Assembly (NCBI GenBank): GCA_030605795.1
Contig: JAUWHR010000068.1
Coordinates: 1 to 58,990 of the forward strand
Source of the DNA: Anaerolineae bacterium
GTDB lineage: Bacteria > Chloroflexota > Anaerolineae > Anaerolineales > E44-bin32
Direction of reading: 5' to 3'
Length of the DNA: 58,990 nt
Shown here: one piece after another, positions 7,386 through 16,295 of the stretch
How positions within the stretch are numbered: position 1 is the stretch's first letter
How the letters are laid out: each line of letters starts with the position of its first letter
The notes under the pieces: model-generated
What the model saw: the letters and a program-made list of their open reading frames with translations, nothing else
Told to the model about the DNA's origin: nothing
The model's database searches: none
Translations under genes and position numbers: made by a program

Positions 7386-8560
7386 GGTAATCGGACTTTA
7401 TCACCGGCTTGTTTGAGATGTTGGAGGAGATTGGCACTGAACCGATTGATGGCGATGGTGGCTGGTTCCTCAGGACATCTCAGGTGGAGGGGTGCGTGTA
7501 AAGTATTAGCCAAGTGGAATATGGCTCCCATGTTGGGAATACTGATGTTAATTTTATGCCCGAGGGCGGCTTCTATTGCATCCACATTCAATCCCTCGGT
7601 GGCAAGGGGTCGGTTACAAAGGAAGAGCAGGCGATCTTTTATGACGCCTTCCTCAAGGAGGTAGTTCCTCACAATATGTGAGCTTGAAATTCCTGGTTCA
7701 TCAGGAGTGAGGATCATCACAATAGCATCTGCTTGTCGTAGCACAAGCATAGCAAGATGTGAAAGGTCGCGTCCGATATCGACAATCAGGTAAGTAAATG
7801 CTGCCTGCAAAGTCTGGATAATCGGTGACAGGCGGTCTGTCTGTAAGTTGACCGCTTGGTGAGGATCGTTGCACCCTGGAACCAGGTAGAACCCCCACGA
7901 TTTTGGTGCTGGGAGGTTCTTGCGCAAGTATTCAGGGGTTAGTTCCCCACTGCTCATTTTGGTAAGCTGAAAAAGGTCGATCGGTCGTTTGGACCCAGTG
8001 ATTTGGGCCAAAGACCCAATGGGCAAGACCAGATCAAGAACAACCACAGTATGTTTTGAATCCTGACGGGTAATCTGACCGGCGACGTTAATGCATAGCG
8101 ACGAAGTGCCAACGCCTCCTTTGGCGCTAAGGAAGGCTATAAGGTGGTTGGACGGGATGGGTCCTTTCACCTTTTGTCTGAGCTGTCCTGCACGTTGTTC
8201 CCCTGCTAAGTAGCGCAGAAGGGTGTCGATGGCGTCGGCTTGCTTGACGATATATTGGTTGAGACCGGCTTCGAGCCCGGCAATCGTGTCTTCTGGCTGG
8301 GAGCGGGAGGTTAGACCAACGATCATCTTACGGCTGGTGCGCTGGTCGCCACGCAGCTTGCGAACGACCTCCAGACCGTCAAGGTCAGGCAAATTCAACT
8401 CCAGCACGATGATATCGGGCTGATCGCGCCAAGCGTTGATCAACCCCTCTTTGCCAGAGGACACCACCTGCACCTGGAAACCGACCCGGGAAAGCACTTG
8501 GCGCAGGAATGCGGCTGTGCTCTCGTCGGGTTCGATCAACAGGATAAGAACTTTTTCCAA
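7382..8560 (-). CDS. receiver-domain plus MinD/CpaE(TadZ)-like P-loop ATPase
   Basis: The 392-residue protein begins with a response-regulator receiver fold (about 1-118). The expected phosphoacceptor Asp is Glu (E54 in VLELNLPDLDG), so it is probably a constitutive or pseudo-receiver. A MinD/ParA-type ATPase follows, with the deviant Walker A AKGGVGTSS (146-154): the N-terminal signature lysine K147 is kept, but the P-loop GK[ST] lysine is Thr. This combination is typical of CpaE/TadZ, which localise Flp/Tad pilus machinery, yet no tad or cpa genes are in view. The start appears to be a TTG with GGAAG upstream. It is the last gene of the HK-HK-RR operon. Confidence 0.85.
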   Translation of the reverse strand: MEKVLILLIEPDESTAAFLRQVLSRVGFQVQVVSSGKEGLINAWRDQPDIIVLELNLPDLDGLEVVRKLRGDQRTSRKMIVGLTSRSQPEDTIAGLEAGLNQYIVKQADAIDTLLRYLAGEQRAGQLRQKVKGPIPSNHLIAFLSAKGGVGTSSLCINVAGQITRQDSKHTVVVLDLVLPIGSLAQITGSKRPIDLFQLTKMSSGELTPEYLRKNLPAPKSWGFYLVPGCNDPHQAVNLQTDRLSPIIQTLQAAFTYLIVDIGRDLSHLAMLVLRQADAIVMILTPDEPGISSSHIVRNYLLEEGVIKDRLLFLCNRPLATEGLNVDAIEAALGHKINISIPNMGAIFHLANTLHAPLHLRCPEEPATIAINRFSANLLQHLKQAGDKVRLP

Positions 8561-8587
8561 CTTAGTCTTCCGAGGTCAGTTGCTTGA

Positions 8588-9295
8588 TTAGGCGTCCGAT
8601 TCGGGAGGCATGAGATATCCAATCCCTTGTCGAGTGACGATGTGGATCGGTTTCTTGGGGTCGGGCTCAATCTTTTGTCGCAATCGGCTGAGGCATACCC
8701 AGAGGATTTCTTTATCGTCGCTGTATTCCGATCCCCAAACCGTAGTCAGTAAATGCTCAGGGCTCAGCACTCGGCCAAGAGCAGCGGCGAAGGTCTGTAG
8801 CAAGCGATATTCTGTTGCAGTTAGGGAGACTTCCTCCCCGGCAACGGAGACCAGGGCGCGTGGCAGGTTGATCTCAAGTTCGTGATGTTTGAAGATCGGT
8901 TTGTGGAAGTCGTCCATAGTCTGGCGTTCGGCACGGCGCAGCACTGCGCGCACTCGAGCCAGCAACTCCTGGGCGGAGAAGGGTTTGACGATGTAGTCGT
9001 CGGCGCCGGCGTCCAGACCGCGCACCCGGTCCCGCTCCTCGCCCTTTGCGGTGACGATGATAATTGGTACCGTGGAGAACTCGCGGATGCGTTCGCAGGC
9101 GGTGAATCCATCCATAACCGGCATCATGATGTCGAGCAGGATCAGATTGGGTTGGTGGTTTGCCACTGCCTCGACCGCTTGCTGACCATTAGTCGCTGTT
9201 TGAACGGCATAGCCGTCAGTGACCAGATTGACCTCTACCAGACGAAGGTAGCGTGGCTCGTCGTCAACTACGAGGATAACCTTTTCTTGGTTCAT
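8588..9295 (-). CDS. OmpR/PhoB-type response regulator
   Basis: I place the start at the ATG at 9295 rather than at the longer frame upstream. The preceding kinase stops one base earlier (TAA-G-ATG), GGAGAG gives a ribosome site, and the receiver begins at once (NQEKVILVVDDEP). The product is 235 residues. The receiver has acidic pair D11/D12, phosphoacceptor D55, switch Thr in IVTAKG and Lys104. A winged-helix domain (about 130-232) ends IVTRQGIGYLM. It is the probable phosphorylation target of one or both upstream kinases and binds DNA at unknown promoters. Confidence 0.93.
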   Translation of the reverse strand: MNQEKVILVVDDEPRYLRLVEVNLVTDGYAVQTATNGQQAVEAVANHQPNLILLDIMMPVMDGFTACERIREFSTVPIIIVTAKGEERDRVRGLDAGADDYIVKPFSAQELLARVRAVLRRAERQTMDDFHKPIFKHHELEINLPRALVSVAGEEVSLTATEYRLLQTFAAALGRVLSPEHLLTTVWGSEYSDDKEILWVCLSRLRQKIEPDPKKPIHIVTRQGIGYLMPPESDA

Positions 9296-9296
9296 C

Positions 9297-10544
9297 TTAG
9301 CTCTCCAGGTCGCTCTCGCTGCTGGGGGGTGGAATAGGGAGGGTGAAGTAGAAGCGAGCGCCGGCGCCTTGCTCGCTATCCACACCGATCTCGCCGCCGT
9401 GAGCTTCGACAAGCTTTCGGCAGATGTAAAGGCCTAGACCGGTACCGCGGGCATCATTCTTGCTGTCTGGGACTCGATAGAAGCGTTCAAACAGATTAGG
9501 GATATATTCAGCAGGGATGCCCGGACCCCGATCATCGACCTCTAGGTGGATTTGACTGCCCCGCCGACTGACCCGGACGTTGACTTCTGCACCCGGAGCA
9601 TAATTGTGAGCGTTGGAAAGGAGGTTGTTCAGGATCTGGGCGATGCGGGTGGCGTCGATCCGCATGTCCGGCAGGTTTTCGGCGATTTTGACATTTAAGG
9701 GCATGTAGGGGTAGAGCGATCTTGTGCGGGAGACCACATCCCGGATAATGGGCTCAATGCGAGTCGCTTCAAGGGATAAACTGAGGGCGCCGGTTTCCAG
9801 ACGGGAGGAGTCGAGCAAGTTGTCAATCAACTCACACAGGCGATCAGACTCGTCGTCGATAATGCGTAAAAACTCCTCAGTAGTTTCCTCGTCCCAGTCT
9901 GCATCCTCCCGCAGCAGGGTCGTTACATAACCCTTAATGAATCCTAAAGGTGTCCGCAGTTCGTGAGAGATGGTGGAAATGAATTCGTCTTGCATTCGTG
10001 CCAGTTCGCGCTGAGCCTCCAGACTGGCGATGCGGCGCGCCATGCGTCGATTTTCTAATAGTTGGCCTATGTGCCAAGCGACGAATTCAGCCAGGCGGAT
10101 GTGCTCGGGTGGATAAGAGGGCCCGCCGAAACGGCCGAAAATTAATCCACCGACGCAACGTCCACTGACCATCAATGGCAAGCCGAGATAATCACGTCGC
10201 CGTTCCCGACCCTCGATCGAGGGGCCGGCGTCCTCCTGCCGTAGGACGGTCTGACCGGTCCGGAATGCTTCAGCCGCCGCTGGTTCTCCCCACACCAGTT
10301 TAGACTCACGCGAACGACCCCGGCCAAGGGCCCGGGCGTAGCTTGGTTCGAGTTCGCCTGAGTCCTCATTTTGCAGGTACAGGGCGACGATGTCGAAGAT
10401 GAAGATTGTACGGGCAAGACGGAACACTGTGTCTAGACCGGAATCGGTGTCGAATGTCTCGGCGACGACGCGCGCGATGGCGTAAACGGCGTTAAGCTCG
10501 GTGCCGTATGCCAACGGTCCTGAGGGAATAAGCGGTCCAGTCAT
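9297..10544 (-). CDS. GAF-domain sensor histidine kinase (soluble)
   Basis: The 415-residue kinase has no membrane span. A GAF-like sensory domain (about 15-165) leads through a short coiled coil into HisKA with phosphoacceptor H194 in [12 protein letters not shown]. The HATPase domain shows the N-box [10 protein letters not shown] (about 306-315), the G1 motif DRGPGIP and the G2 motif RGTGLGLYI. All catalytic boxes look intact. The start overlaps the stop of the upstream kinase (ATGA), and its stop is one base from the response regulator start, so the set is tightly co-translated. Confidence 0.92.
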   Translation of the reverse strand: MTGPLIPSGPLAYGTELNAVYAIARVVAETFDTDSGLDTVFRLARTIFIFDIVALYLQNEDSGELEPSYARALGRGRSRESKLVWGEPAAAEAFRTGQTVLRQEDAGPSIEGRERRRDYLGLPLMVSGRCVGGLIFGRFGGPSYPPEHIRLAEFVAWHIGQLLENRRMARRIASLEAQRELARMQDEFISTISHELRTPLGFIKGYVTTLLREDADWDEETTEEFLRIIDDESDRLCELIDNLLDSSRLETGALSLSLEATRIEPIIRDVVSRTRSLYPYMPLNVKIAENLPDMRIDATRIAQILNNLLSNAHNYAPGAEVNVRVSRRGSQIHLEVDDRGPGIPAEYIPNLFERFYRVPDSKNDARGTGLGLYICRKLVEAHGGEIGVDSEQGAGARFYFTLPIPPPSSESDLES

Positions 10545-11722
10545 TCGATATTCGTCGCGATTGACAGCGGGAAACTAAAGGTGCTTCCCTTGCCCTCCTC
10601 GCTCTCCACTTTCATGACGGTCTGATGGGCTTCTAAGATCAATTTCACTAAAGCAAGTCCCAGGCCGGTGCCTCCGTATCGGCGTGTAGGGGAGCCGTCC
10701 AGTTGGTGAAATGGCTCGAAGATCTCCTCCAACCTATCGTTCGGGATTCCGATTCCCGTGTCGCAGATGGAGAAGATGACATGTTGATCTTCCTGTCGGG
10801 CGAGAAGAGTCACCCGACCATCTGAAGGGGTGAATTTAATCGCGTTGTCTACCAGTTGGAAGAAAACCCACGAAAGGCGATCCGGATCTGCACGAAGCGG
10901 AGGTAGTTCTGGTTCAATCTTCGTTTCGAGGGTGACCCCTGCTTGGTTGGCTTTATCTTGGGAGCGCTCGATCACGCTGTTGGTCAAGTTATATAAGGAG
11001 ATTTGCTGCCAGTTTAGTCTTAACCCTTCACGCGAAGCGGTGGAGAACTCAATAAGATCCTCGATTAACCTTCCCAGGCGCTGGGTGGCGCGTTGGATTA
11101 CGTCTATCGCTTTAACCTGCTCGGGTGTTAGCGAGCCAAGTTGTTTCTCGCCGATCAGCTCGATGTAGCCCTTGATGTGTGCCAAAGGGGTTCGAAGCTC
11201 ATGGGAGATGTTCGAGATTAAGTTGGCTTTAATTTGGCTGATTTCAGTGAGGCGGTCTAAGGCATGTCGAAGCTCGGCTGTGCGTTCCTTTACCCGTTGT
11301 TCTAATGTACGATTGGTTTCTTGAAGGGCGGCGTGCAACTCAATGATCTGTTGGGTGATCACCTTGTCAAGCGTTTCTCGGTCTACTAGGCCCATTTGCA
11401 CCAGCGTTTGTCCGAGTAGTCGACGCTGACCTTGGGAGGCGAGGTCTTTCTGCCGTTGAAGTGCGGTTTCAAGCATATCGGGTGTAATGAATCCTTGTTC
11501 GATCAAGTACTCCCCGATTCGTGGAACCAGCAACTCCGGCGTCGAGATGAGCGGGGCTGTTTTAGGAAACGCTTCTCGATAAGCCTTATCAGCAAGTAGC
11601 GTGAATAGCGCTAAGTCCACACCGCACTGCGGGCACATTCTAGCTTCGCGTGGAAGAGGGTGTTCACATCTTGGGCATAGGACTGGAGCAATGTCCGCTG
11701 TGGGTTCGGATTCTTCCGCCAT
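10541..11722 (-). CDS. sensor histidine kinase with zinc ribbon and type II secretion ATPase N-terminal-like domain
   Basis: The order in this 393-residue protein is unusual. A double-CxxC zinc ribbon (C16/C19, C30/C33) comes first. Next is a helical segment resembling the N-terminal domain of GspE/PilB ATPases (about 66-125, with [14 protein letters not shown] and [12 protein letters not shown]). A coiled coil follows, then HisKA with H173 in [11 protein letters not shown], and a complete HATPase ([22 protein letters not shown]). No membrane span is present, so input must be cytoplasmic. The GspE-N-like part might read cyclic-di-GMP or protein contacts (inference). The ATG at 11722 follows AAGGAAAGG, and the MITE at 11758 sits just upstream. 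Confidence 0.88.
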   Translation of the reverse strand: MAEESEPTADIAPVLCPRCEHPLPREARMCPQCGVDLALFTLLADKAYREAFPKTAPLISTPELLVPRIGEYLIEQGFITPDMLETALQRQKDLASQGQRRLLGQTLVQMGLVDRETLDKVITQQIIELHAALQETNRTLEQRVKERTAELRHALDRLTEISQIKANLISNISHELRTPLAHIKGYIELIGEKQLGSLTPEQVKAIDVIQRATQRLGRLIEDLIEFSTASREGLRLNWQQISLYNLTNSVIERSQDKANQAGVTLETKIEPELPPLRADPDRLSWVFFQLVDNAIKFTPSDGRVTLLARQEDQHVIFSICDTGIGIPNDRLEEIFEPFHQLDGSPTRRYGGTGLGLALVKLILEAHQTVMKVESEEGKGSTFSFPLSIATNIE

Positions 11723-11757
11723 TACCTTTCCTTCACCGGTAAAACCCTTTTGGTATC

Positions 11758-11941
11758 GTAACTACTCAGGCATCGTCTGGAAATAGGCAGTTCTACTCAC
11801 GAAACGGCTTTTTGATGTCATTGCGAGCCCTTCGATACCTCAGGGTAAACTCCGCGAAGCAATCTCCTGCCTTCAACATGTAAGCAACGGTGGAGATTGC
11901 TTCGTCGCTTCGTTCCTCGCAATGACAGACTGAATAGTTAC
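11758..11941. mobile_element. second GTAAC-type MITE, with a nested TGTCATTGCGAG palindrome
   Basis: The outer ends are GTAACTACTCAG (11758-11769) and CTGAATAGTTAC (11930-11941), inverted copies with one mismatch. TTGGTATC flanks them as a direct repeat at 11750-11757 and 11942-11949, an 8-bp target duplication. Inside, 11816-11927 is a separate inverted repeat, TGTCATTGCGAG ... CTCGCAATGACA, of the common dispersed type. The terminal sequences match those of the element at 761-882. Insertion lies 36 bases upstream of the first kinase gene and about 120 bases upstream of the plus-strand response regulator, so it splits or supplies their promoter region. Confidence 0.75.
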
Positions 11942-12062
11942 TTGGTATCTTAATCCTTCTATCTAATCAGGGCAAGCGTGGGATTTGGGCATTGAAAGGA
12001 GCCTGTAAGGTTAATCTATGTGGAAATAGTTCATAATAGGGGAGTCCAAAAGAGGGCTTATT

Positions 12063-12452
12063 ATGGCAGTTGAAGTATTGCTCATAGACGACGATCCAGA
12101 TCTCTCTATCATGTTGCGCACGCTATTGAGAGGCCAGGATTTCCAGATTCAGGCTGTTTTCTCGGGTGAGGAGGGAATTGATGCTTGCCAGGAAGCCCAG
12201 CCCGATGTGGTGATCCTGGATATCCTAATGCCCGAGATGGATGGTTGGGAGGTCTGTGAACATATACGTGAATTCTCTGATGTCCCGATTCTTATCCTTT
12301 CCGCGCTTGGCTCTCCAGGAAGTGTTGCTCGTGCTCTGGATGCAGGAGCGGATGATTACTTAATCAAGCCGATCCACGCTAGCCTGCTCGCTTCGCGCTT
12401 ACGTACACTTGTTAGGCGTAGACTATTGGTACAAGAGGAGCAGGTGGCGTAA
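12063..12452 (+). CDS. single-domain response regulator (receiver only)
   Basis: The 129-residue CheY-like protein has acidic residues D9/D10/D11, phosphoacceptor D53 in VILDILMPEMDG, switch Ser in ILILSALG and Lys102 in YLIKPI. There is no output domain, so it acts by protein contact or as a phosphate sink. It stands alone on the plus strand, opposite the two-kinase operon, and could be their additional partner (inference from position). It ends before a strong hairpin at 12503. Confidence 0.92.
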   Translation: MAVEVLLIDDDPDLSIMLRTLLRGQDFQIQAVFSGEEGIDACQEAQPDVVILDILMPEMDGWEVCEHIREFSDVPILILSALGSPGSVARALDAGADDYLIKPIHASLLASRLRTLVRRRLLVQEEQVA

Positions 12453-12502
12453 ACCCACTCTTTGTCGTGAATCGCTGGCTGGCAACCGCGTTTCCATTTT
12501 AT

Positions 12503-12532
12503 TAAACCACGCAGCTACGGCTGCGTGGTTTA
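12503..12532. terminator. bidirectional terminator between convergent genes
   Basis: TAAACCACGCAGC (12503-12515) and GCTGCGTGGTTTA (12520-12532) form a perfect 13-bp stem with a TACG tetraloop. T-rich bases flank both sides. It separates the plus-strand response regulator from the minus-strand SDR gene and can serve both. Confidence 0.7.
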
Positions 12533-12566
12533 GTTTCAGGGGAGATGCCGGATAATGATGCCCGTT

Positions 12567-13355
12567 TTATAGCGCCGCCTTGATTGCTCCGCCATCGAAC
12601 ATCAATGCATGGCCGTGGATGAACGAGGCGGCTGGCGACGCCAACCAGACGACTGCTCGTCCAAATTCCTCGACGGTGGCCATACGACCAAGTGGAAGTT
12701 CGGCTGTCACCCGGGAAATTTCTTCATCGATCGAAGTTTGATTTCGATTTGCTCGGTCGGTCATTAACTCCTGGACGCGCTCGGTCCATGTCCAAGCGGG
12801 GTTAATCGAGTTAACCCGGATGCCCTTGGGACCAAGTTCGTTGGCCAAAGATTTCATTAAGCCAATGACCGCCAATCGGATTGAGTTGGAAAGGATCAAG
12901 TGATCGATTGGTTGTTTGACTGAGTACGACTGGGTGGCGACGATACTTCCTTCACCCCGTTCCAACATATGAGGTATGACGGCGTAGCACAAACGAACGG
13001 CGCTCATCAGCGTCAACTCTACGGCCGCTTCCCAATCCTCGGGGCGGAGGTTTAGGAACCCCCCAGGAGGCGGGCCGCCAGCGTTAGTAATCAAAATGTC
13101 GATCTGGCCAAATCTTTCTAGGGTTTTCTGTACTAATGTCTGGATATCGTCGGGCTTGGTTAAATCAGCACGAATTGCCAGAACCTCGGCGCCTGTTCGG
13201 TCACTAATCTCTTCGGTCGTGCCAGCTAATTGATCACTCCTGGCACAGATCGCCACCTTAGCACCTTCACGCGCGAATTCCATGGCGGCCGCTTTACCTA
13301 ACCCTCTTGAGGCGGCGGTAACCAGGGCTACGTGGTCTTTCAGTCCGAGATCCAT
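12567..13355 (-). CDS. atypical short-chain dehydrogenase/reductase (FabG-like)
   Basis: The 262-residue Rossmann protein has the NAD(P) loop TAASRGLGKAAA (about 13-24), the NAGG motif and the usual C-terminal RMATVEEFGRAVVWLAS...HGHALMFDGG. However, the catalytic YxxxK helix reads LILSNSIRLAV, so Tyr and Lys appear replaced by Leu and Arg. Such divergent 'BKR-like' SDRs are known; their reaction is unclear. It follows ylxP and lipM on the same strand with gaps of about 50 bases. The function should not be taken as 3-ketoacyl-ACP reduction without proof. Confidence 0.85.
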   Translation of the reverse strand: MDLGLKDHVALVTAASRGLGKAAAMEFAREGAKVAICARSDQLAGTTEEISDRTGAEVLAIRADLTKPDDIQTLVQKTLERFGQIDILITNAGGPPPGGFLNLRPEDWEAAVELTLMSAVRLCYAVIPHMLERGEGSIVATQSYSVKQPIDHLILSNSIRLAVIGLMKSLANELGPKGIRVNSINPAWTWTERVQELMTDRANRNQTSIDEEISRVTAELPLGRMATVEEFGRAVVWLASPAASFIHGHALMFDGGAIKAAL

Positions 13356-13402
13356 ATACCCCTCCCCGCTACTCGAGGGTAGTTTTTTTCAGTGCACTCA
13401 CC

Positions 13403-13687
13403 TCATAAAAGAATGATTCGATCGTCGATCACCTGAATGTCGGGCCGATGCCTTTCGATCCAGATTGGGATGCTGGCCAGCCTTCGCTGGACGTGCCGGG
13501 CATCATTGCTGACGACCACACAGGCAATGACCGCCAACTGATGATGGTCGTTGTGATCGATCTCAGCAACCGAGACATTAAATTCACGATGCAACCTGGC
13601 CAGGAGCGGCTTGATCCGGCTGCGCTTCTGCTTGAGTGAAGCACATCCTGGGAAACGTAGCTCGATGGTCAGTGCGGCGACGTGCAT
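13403..13687 (-). CDS. ylxP: YlxP/DUF503 family protein
   Basis: The 94-residue protein matches the DUF503 pattern throughout: a short beta strand (HVAALTIELRFPG), the SLKQKRSRIKPLLARLHREFNVSVAEID block, and a final VIDDRIILL. The family is usually encoded between infB and rbfA and has been linked to ribosome assembly. Here it lies 14 kb away from that operon, between an SDR and a lipoate-type transferase. Length is normal for the family. Confidence 0.85.
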   Translation of the reverse strand: MHVAALTIELRFPGCASLKQKRSRIKPLLARLHREFNVSVAEIDHNDHHQLAVIACVVVSNDARHVQRRLASIPIWIERHRPDIQVIDDRIILL

Positions 13688-13737
13688 GCCAGGAGTTTAG
13701 CTTGGTTGGAGATTGGTGACAAGATCTATCGCTGACG

Positions 13738-14553
13738 CTAGATTCGCTCCGTCCAGCTTGATTGGCTGTAGCGACTTGAGACCAGCATCTCTGCCCGTTT
13801 ATACTCGGCTTCTGTGGGGGATTGTAGATCCAGGCTCAAACCTATAGCGTTGGTGAAACCCTCGATCAAAGCTTCGGCTGCCTGCTGCCAGGGTACCTGT
13901 CTTCCTAGTAGTTCCTCCACAGTTACCGCCCGCTCACGAATTGACTGAACAGATTGTTGGCTGGAGGCTTCACCTTCGAATCGTAGCACCTGACAGATGC
14001 GGGTAATATCCCCGTTTAAGGGCAGCGATCCGTGTTGTAATACACCACCCCGCCGTCGTACTTGAGCGCTGCCAATGAGCTTTCTGCCTCTGACTGTGAT
14101 CTCATAAGCGCTGGGCGCCTGGAAACAAACAGGATTGGTTCGTTGTTCTTCGGGAACGGGGATGTTAGGTTGAACCTCTACGTGTAGACCTAGCATGGTA
14201 AGCGCAGCGACCAGGCCTCGACTGAGGTGTTGGTAGCTTTGGAGGACGCCTCCGGCGACATGTGGGTTCGTATTGGCGGCGATCACGGCGTAGGTGAGTT
14301 CGTCCGAATGCAGGATAGCTCGACCACCGGTTGGGCGGCGGACAAGACCCCAGCCAAGTTCATCGAGACGCTGACGATCCACGTCCGCCACAGGTTGAGC
14401 GTAGCCAATAGAGAGACATGGGGGCTGCCAGGCATAGAGCCGTAGGGTGGGTGGCGATTCGCCGGACGAGACCGCCTCTAGGATGGCCTCGTCAAGCGCC
14501 ATGTTTTTATCACCAGTGGAAGGTGATGAGATGATAAGGCGCCAGTTATCCAT
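13738..14553 (-). CDS. lipM: LipM-type octanoyltransferase / lipoate-protein ligase A family
   Basis: The core shows the family signature RRPTGGRAILHSDELTYAV and the block NPVCFQAPSAYEITVRGRKLIGSAQVRRRGGVLQHGSLPL. The Cys in PVCF is the position of the LipM catalytic cysteine, which favours octanoyl transfer from ACP over ATP-dependent ligation. I start at the ATG at 14553 because the family normally begins WRxI..TGxxNMALDEAIL. ATGs at 14595 and 14628 would add 14 or 25 residues with no homology. None has a strong ribosome site. No lipA or gcvH is nearby. Confidence 0.82.
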   Translation of the reverse strand: MDNWRLIISSPSTGDKNMALDEAILEAVSSGESPPTLRLYAWQPPCLSIGYAQPVADVDRQRLDELGWGLVRRPTGGRAILHSDELTYAVIAANTNPHVAGGVLQSYQHLSRGLVAALTMLGLHVEVQPNIPVPEEQRTNPVCFQAPSAYEITVRGRKLIGSAQVRRRGGVLQHGSLPLNGDITRICQVLRFEGEASSQQSVQSIRERAVTVEELLGRQVPWQQAAEALIEGFTNAIGLSLDLQSPTEAEYKRAEMLVSSRYSQSSWTERI

Positions 14554-14850
14554 GGGTACTTCAATCACCGGGATATTATACTTGGCTCGTAACATCGCTC
14601 GATCGTATGTGTGTCTGCAGTCGGGCATACATCGCAGGGGTTAATCAAGTCAAAGCTCCTATCGGCGGGTTAAGGTTTATTTCTAGATTATCATTTATAT
14701 CTAAAGCATTATCAACCTAGATGGAGCATATGGTAAACTCCAATCCTGGGGGATTTAAATTCTTGCTTTGGGACGGTGGCTGGAGATACAGAGCTTGATA
14801 TACATGCGAAGGATGATCCTTTCGCTTATCCGTCAGCAAGGAGATTCTTA

Positions 14851-16167
14851 GTGAATAATCTGAGATCTAACGCCTGGCTACTTCTGGGAGTCCTGGTGGT
14901 CATGCTCAGCCTGGTTGGATGTGAATCTATCAAGACGCCCACTGTTACGCCTGAGGTGGTGGTTCCTACGCCGTCGCCTCCCCTTCCAGCTACCGCGCCT
15001 AAGCCAACCGCGACCGCTGATTCGACGCCATCATTGCCCGGCACAGTAAACCTGTGGCTCGATTGGGATCCGGTGGAGCTCGAGACACTTCACAAGGTGA
15101 TTACTGCATTTCAGGAGAATTTCCCGGAGGTCACCTTTGCCATCGCGTATTATCCGCAGGATGAACTCCGCCTTGCTTTTGAGGCGGCGGTAATAGAAGG
15201 TAACCCGCCCTCCCTTCTCTTCGGCCCTGCCAGTTGGGGTCCTGAGTTGTGGAAAAGTGGTATGGTTCTCGACCTCACCAACTGGGCAGATGATGAACTT
15301 CAAGCGACTATTGACCCAATTGCTTGGCGTCAAGTTGATTACAATGGAGCACTACTTGGTTTGCCTGTTGAAAGGCAGGGGATGGTCCTTTTTCGCAATC
15401 GTTCGATAGCCTCTAATGCAGCGGCAACCCTGGACGAACTGGTCGACGCTGCGCAGCGTTTAAAAGACGACCAGATTGTCGGGGCTGGATTGGATTATGG
15501 TTTCATGTATTCAGCCTCGCAACTGGCAGCCTGTGATGGCGACCTTTTTGACGAAAGAGGTGACTTGAATCTTAATAACCAAGCAGGATATTGCTGGCTG
15601 AGGTTACTGATTTCTTTACGAGCTACTGGACATGTGAGTTTCAACTCTGAGGACGACCTGATCCTATTTGAAACCAGCAGATCATCCTGGCTGATTGAGA
15701 GCACCCTGGAAGCTCCACGTTTGGCGCAAGTCATCGGTTTTGACAATCTTGTGATCGATCCTTGGCCTCTTTACTCAGAAACCAATCAGCGACTAGCCGG
15801 TTTCGTGTGGACTGAAAACGTCTATCTAGTGACCGGTACTTCCCCTGTCGATCTGGAGGCATCTTGGGCATTCGCCAGGTTCTTACTGACGCCCGAGGGG
15901 CAACTTATCCTCAGCGATCCAGAAGGCGCGTACCACCTTCCATCGTTGGCCTCTATTGCATTGAGTGATGGGCTTCAAGCTCAAATGACCGCCTCACTTT
16001 CATCTGGTGTAGCCATGCCGCTCCATCCTGACCTGAGCTTGTATATTGAGCCGTTAGAGGGTGCAGTACGCGCGGTAACTCTGCAAGGAGCAACCCCGGA
16101 GCTGGCATTGGAGATGGCCCTCAAGAAGATCGATCAGGCGTTATCCGACAGCGGAGGAGAAGAATAA
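14851..16167 (+). CDS. extracellular solute-binding lipoprotein (ABC importer family 1)
   Basis: I choose the GTG at 14851, which has AAGGAG seven bases upstream; an upstream GTG at 14776 would add an unlikely polar extension. The 438-residue product has a type II signal (LLLGVLVVMLSLVG-C), a Thr/Pro-rich spacer, and then a periplasmic binding fold of the sugar-binding family 1 type (VNLWLDWDPVELETLHKVITAF, and SWAFARFLLTPEGQLIL near the end). It probably binds a carbohydrate or similar solute at the cell surface. No permease or ATPase genes are adjacent, so it is an orphan component. A spacing of 128 bases separates it from the next gene. Confidence 0.85.
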   Translation: MNNLRSNAWLLLGVLVVMLSLVGCESIKTPTVTPEVVVPTPSPPLPATAPKPTATADSTPSLPGTVNLWLDWDPVELETLHKVITAFQENFPEVTFAIAYYPQDELRLAFEAAVIEGNPPSLLFGPASWGPELWKSGMVLDLTNWADDELQATIDPIAWRQVDYNGALLGLPVERQGMVLFRNRSIASNAAATLDELVDAAQRLKDDQIVGAGLDYGFMYSASQLAACDGDLFDERGDLNLNNQAGYCWLRLLISLRATGHVSFNSEDDLILFETSRSSWLIESTLEAPRLAQVIGFDNLVIDPWPLYSETNQRLAGFVWTENVYLVTGTSPVDLEASWAFARFLLTPEGQLILSDPEGAYHLPSLASIALSDGLQAQMTASLSSGVAMPLHPDLSLYIEPLEGAVRAVTLQGATPELALEMALKKIDQALSDSGGEE

Positions 16168-16295
16168 CTGCTAGCTAACCCTGTCCCCTGAGCCGTTGTA
16201 TAATCCGCAGTGCAGGAACCCCTGGCTGGAAAGTATCTTTAGATTGACTACGGTGGTGGTTTATTCGATCTCAAAGCGAAAAGGGTTGGCAGAAG

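Noticed and set aside
16199-16204. TATAAT upstream of the DHH-CBS-nucleotidyltransferase gene
   Set aside because: No -35 element at proper spacing; the previous gene may read through.
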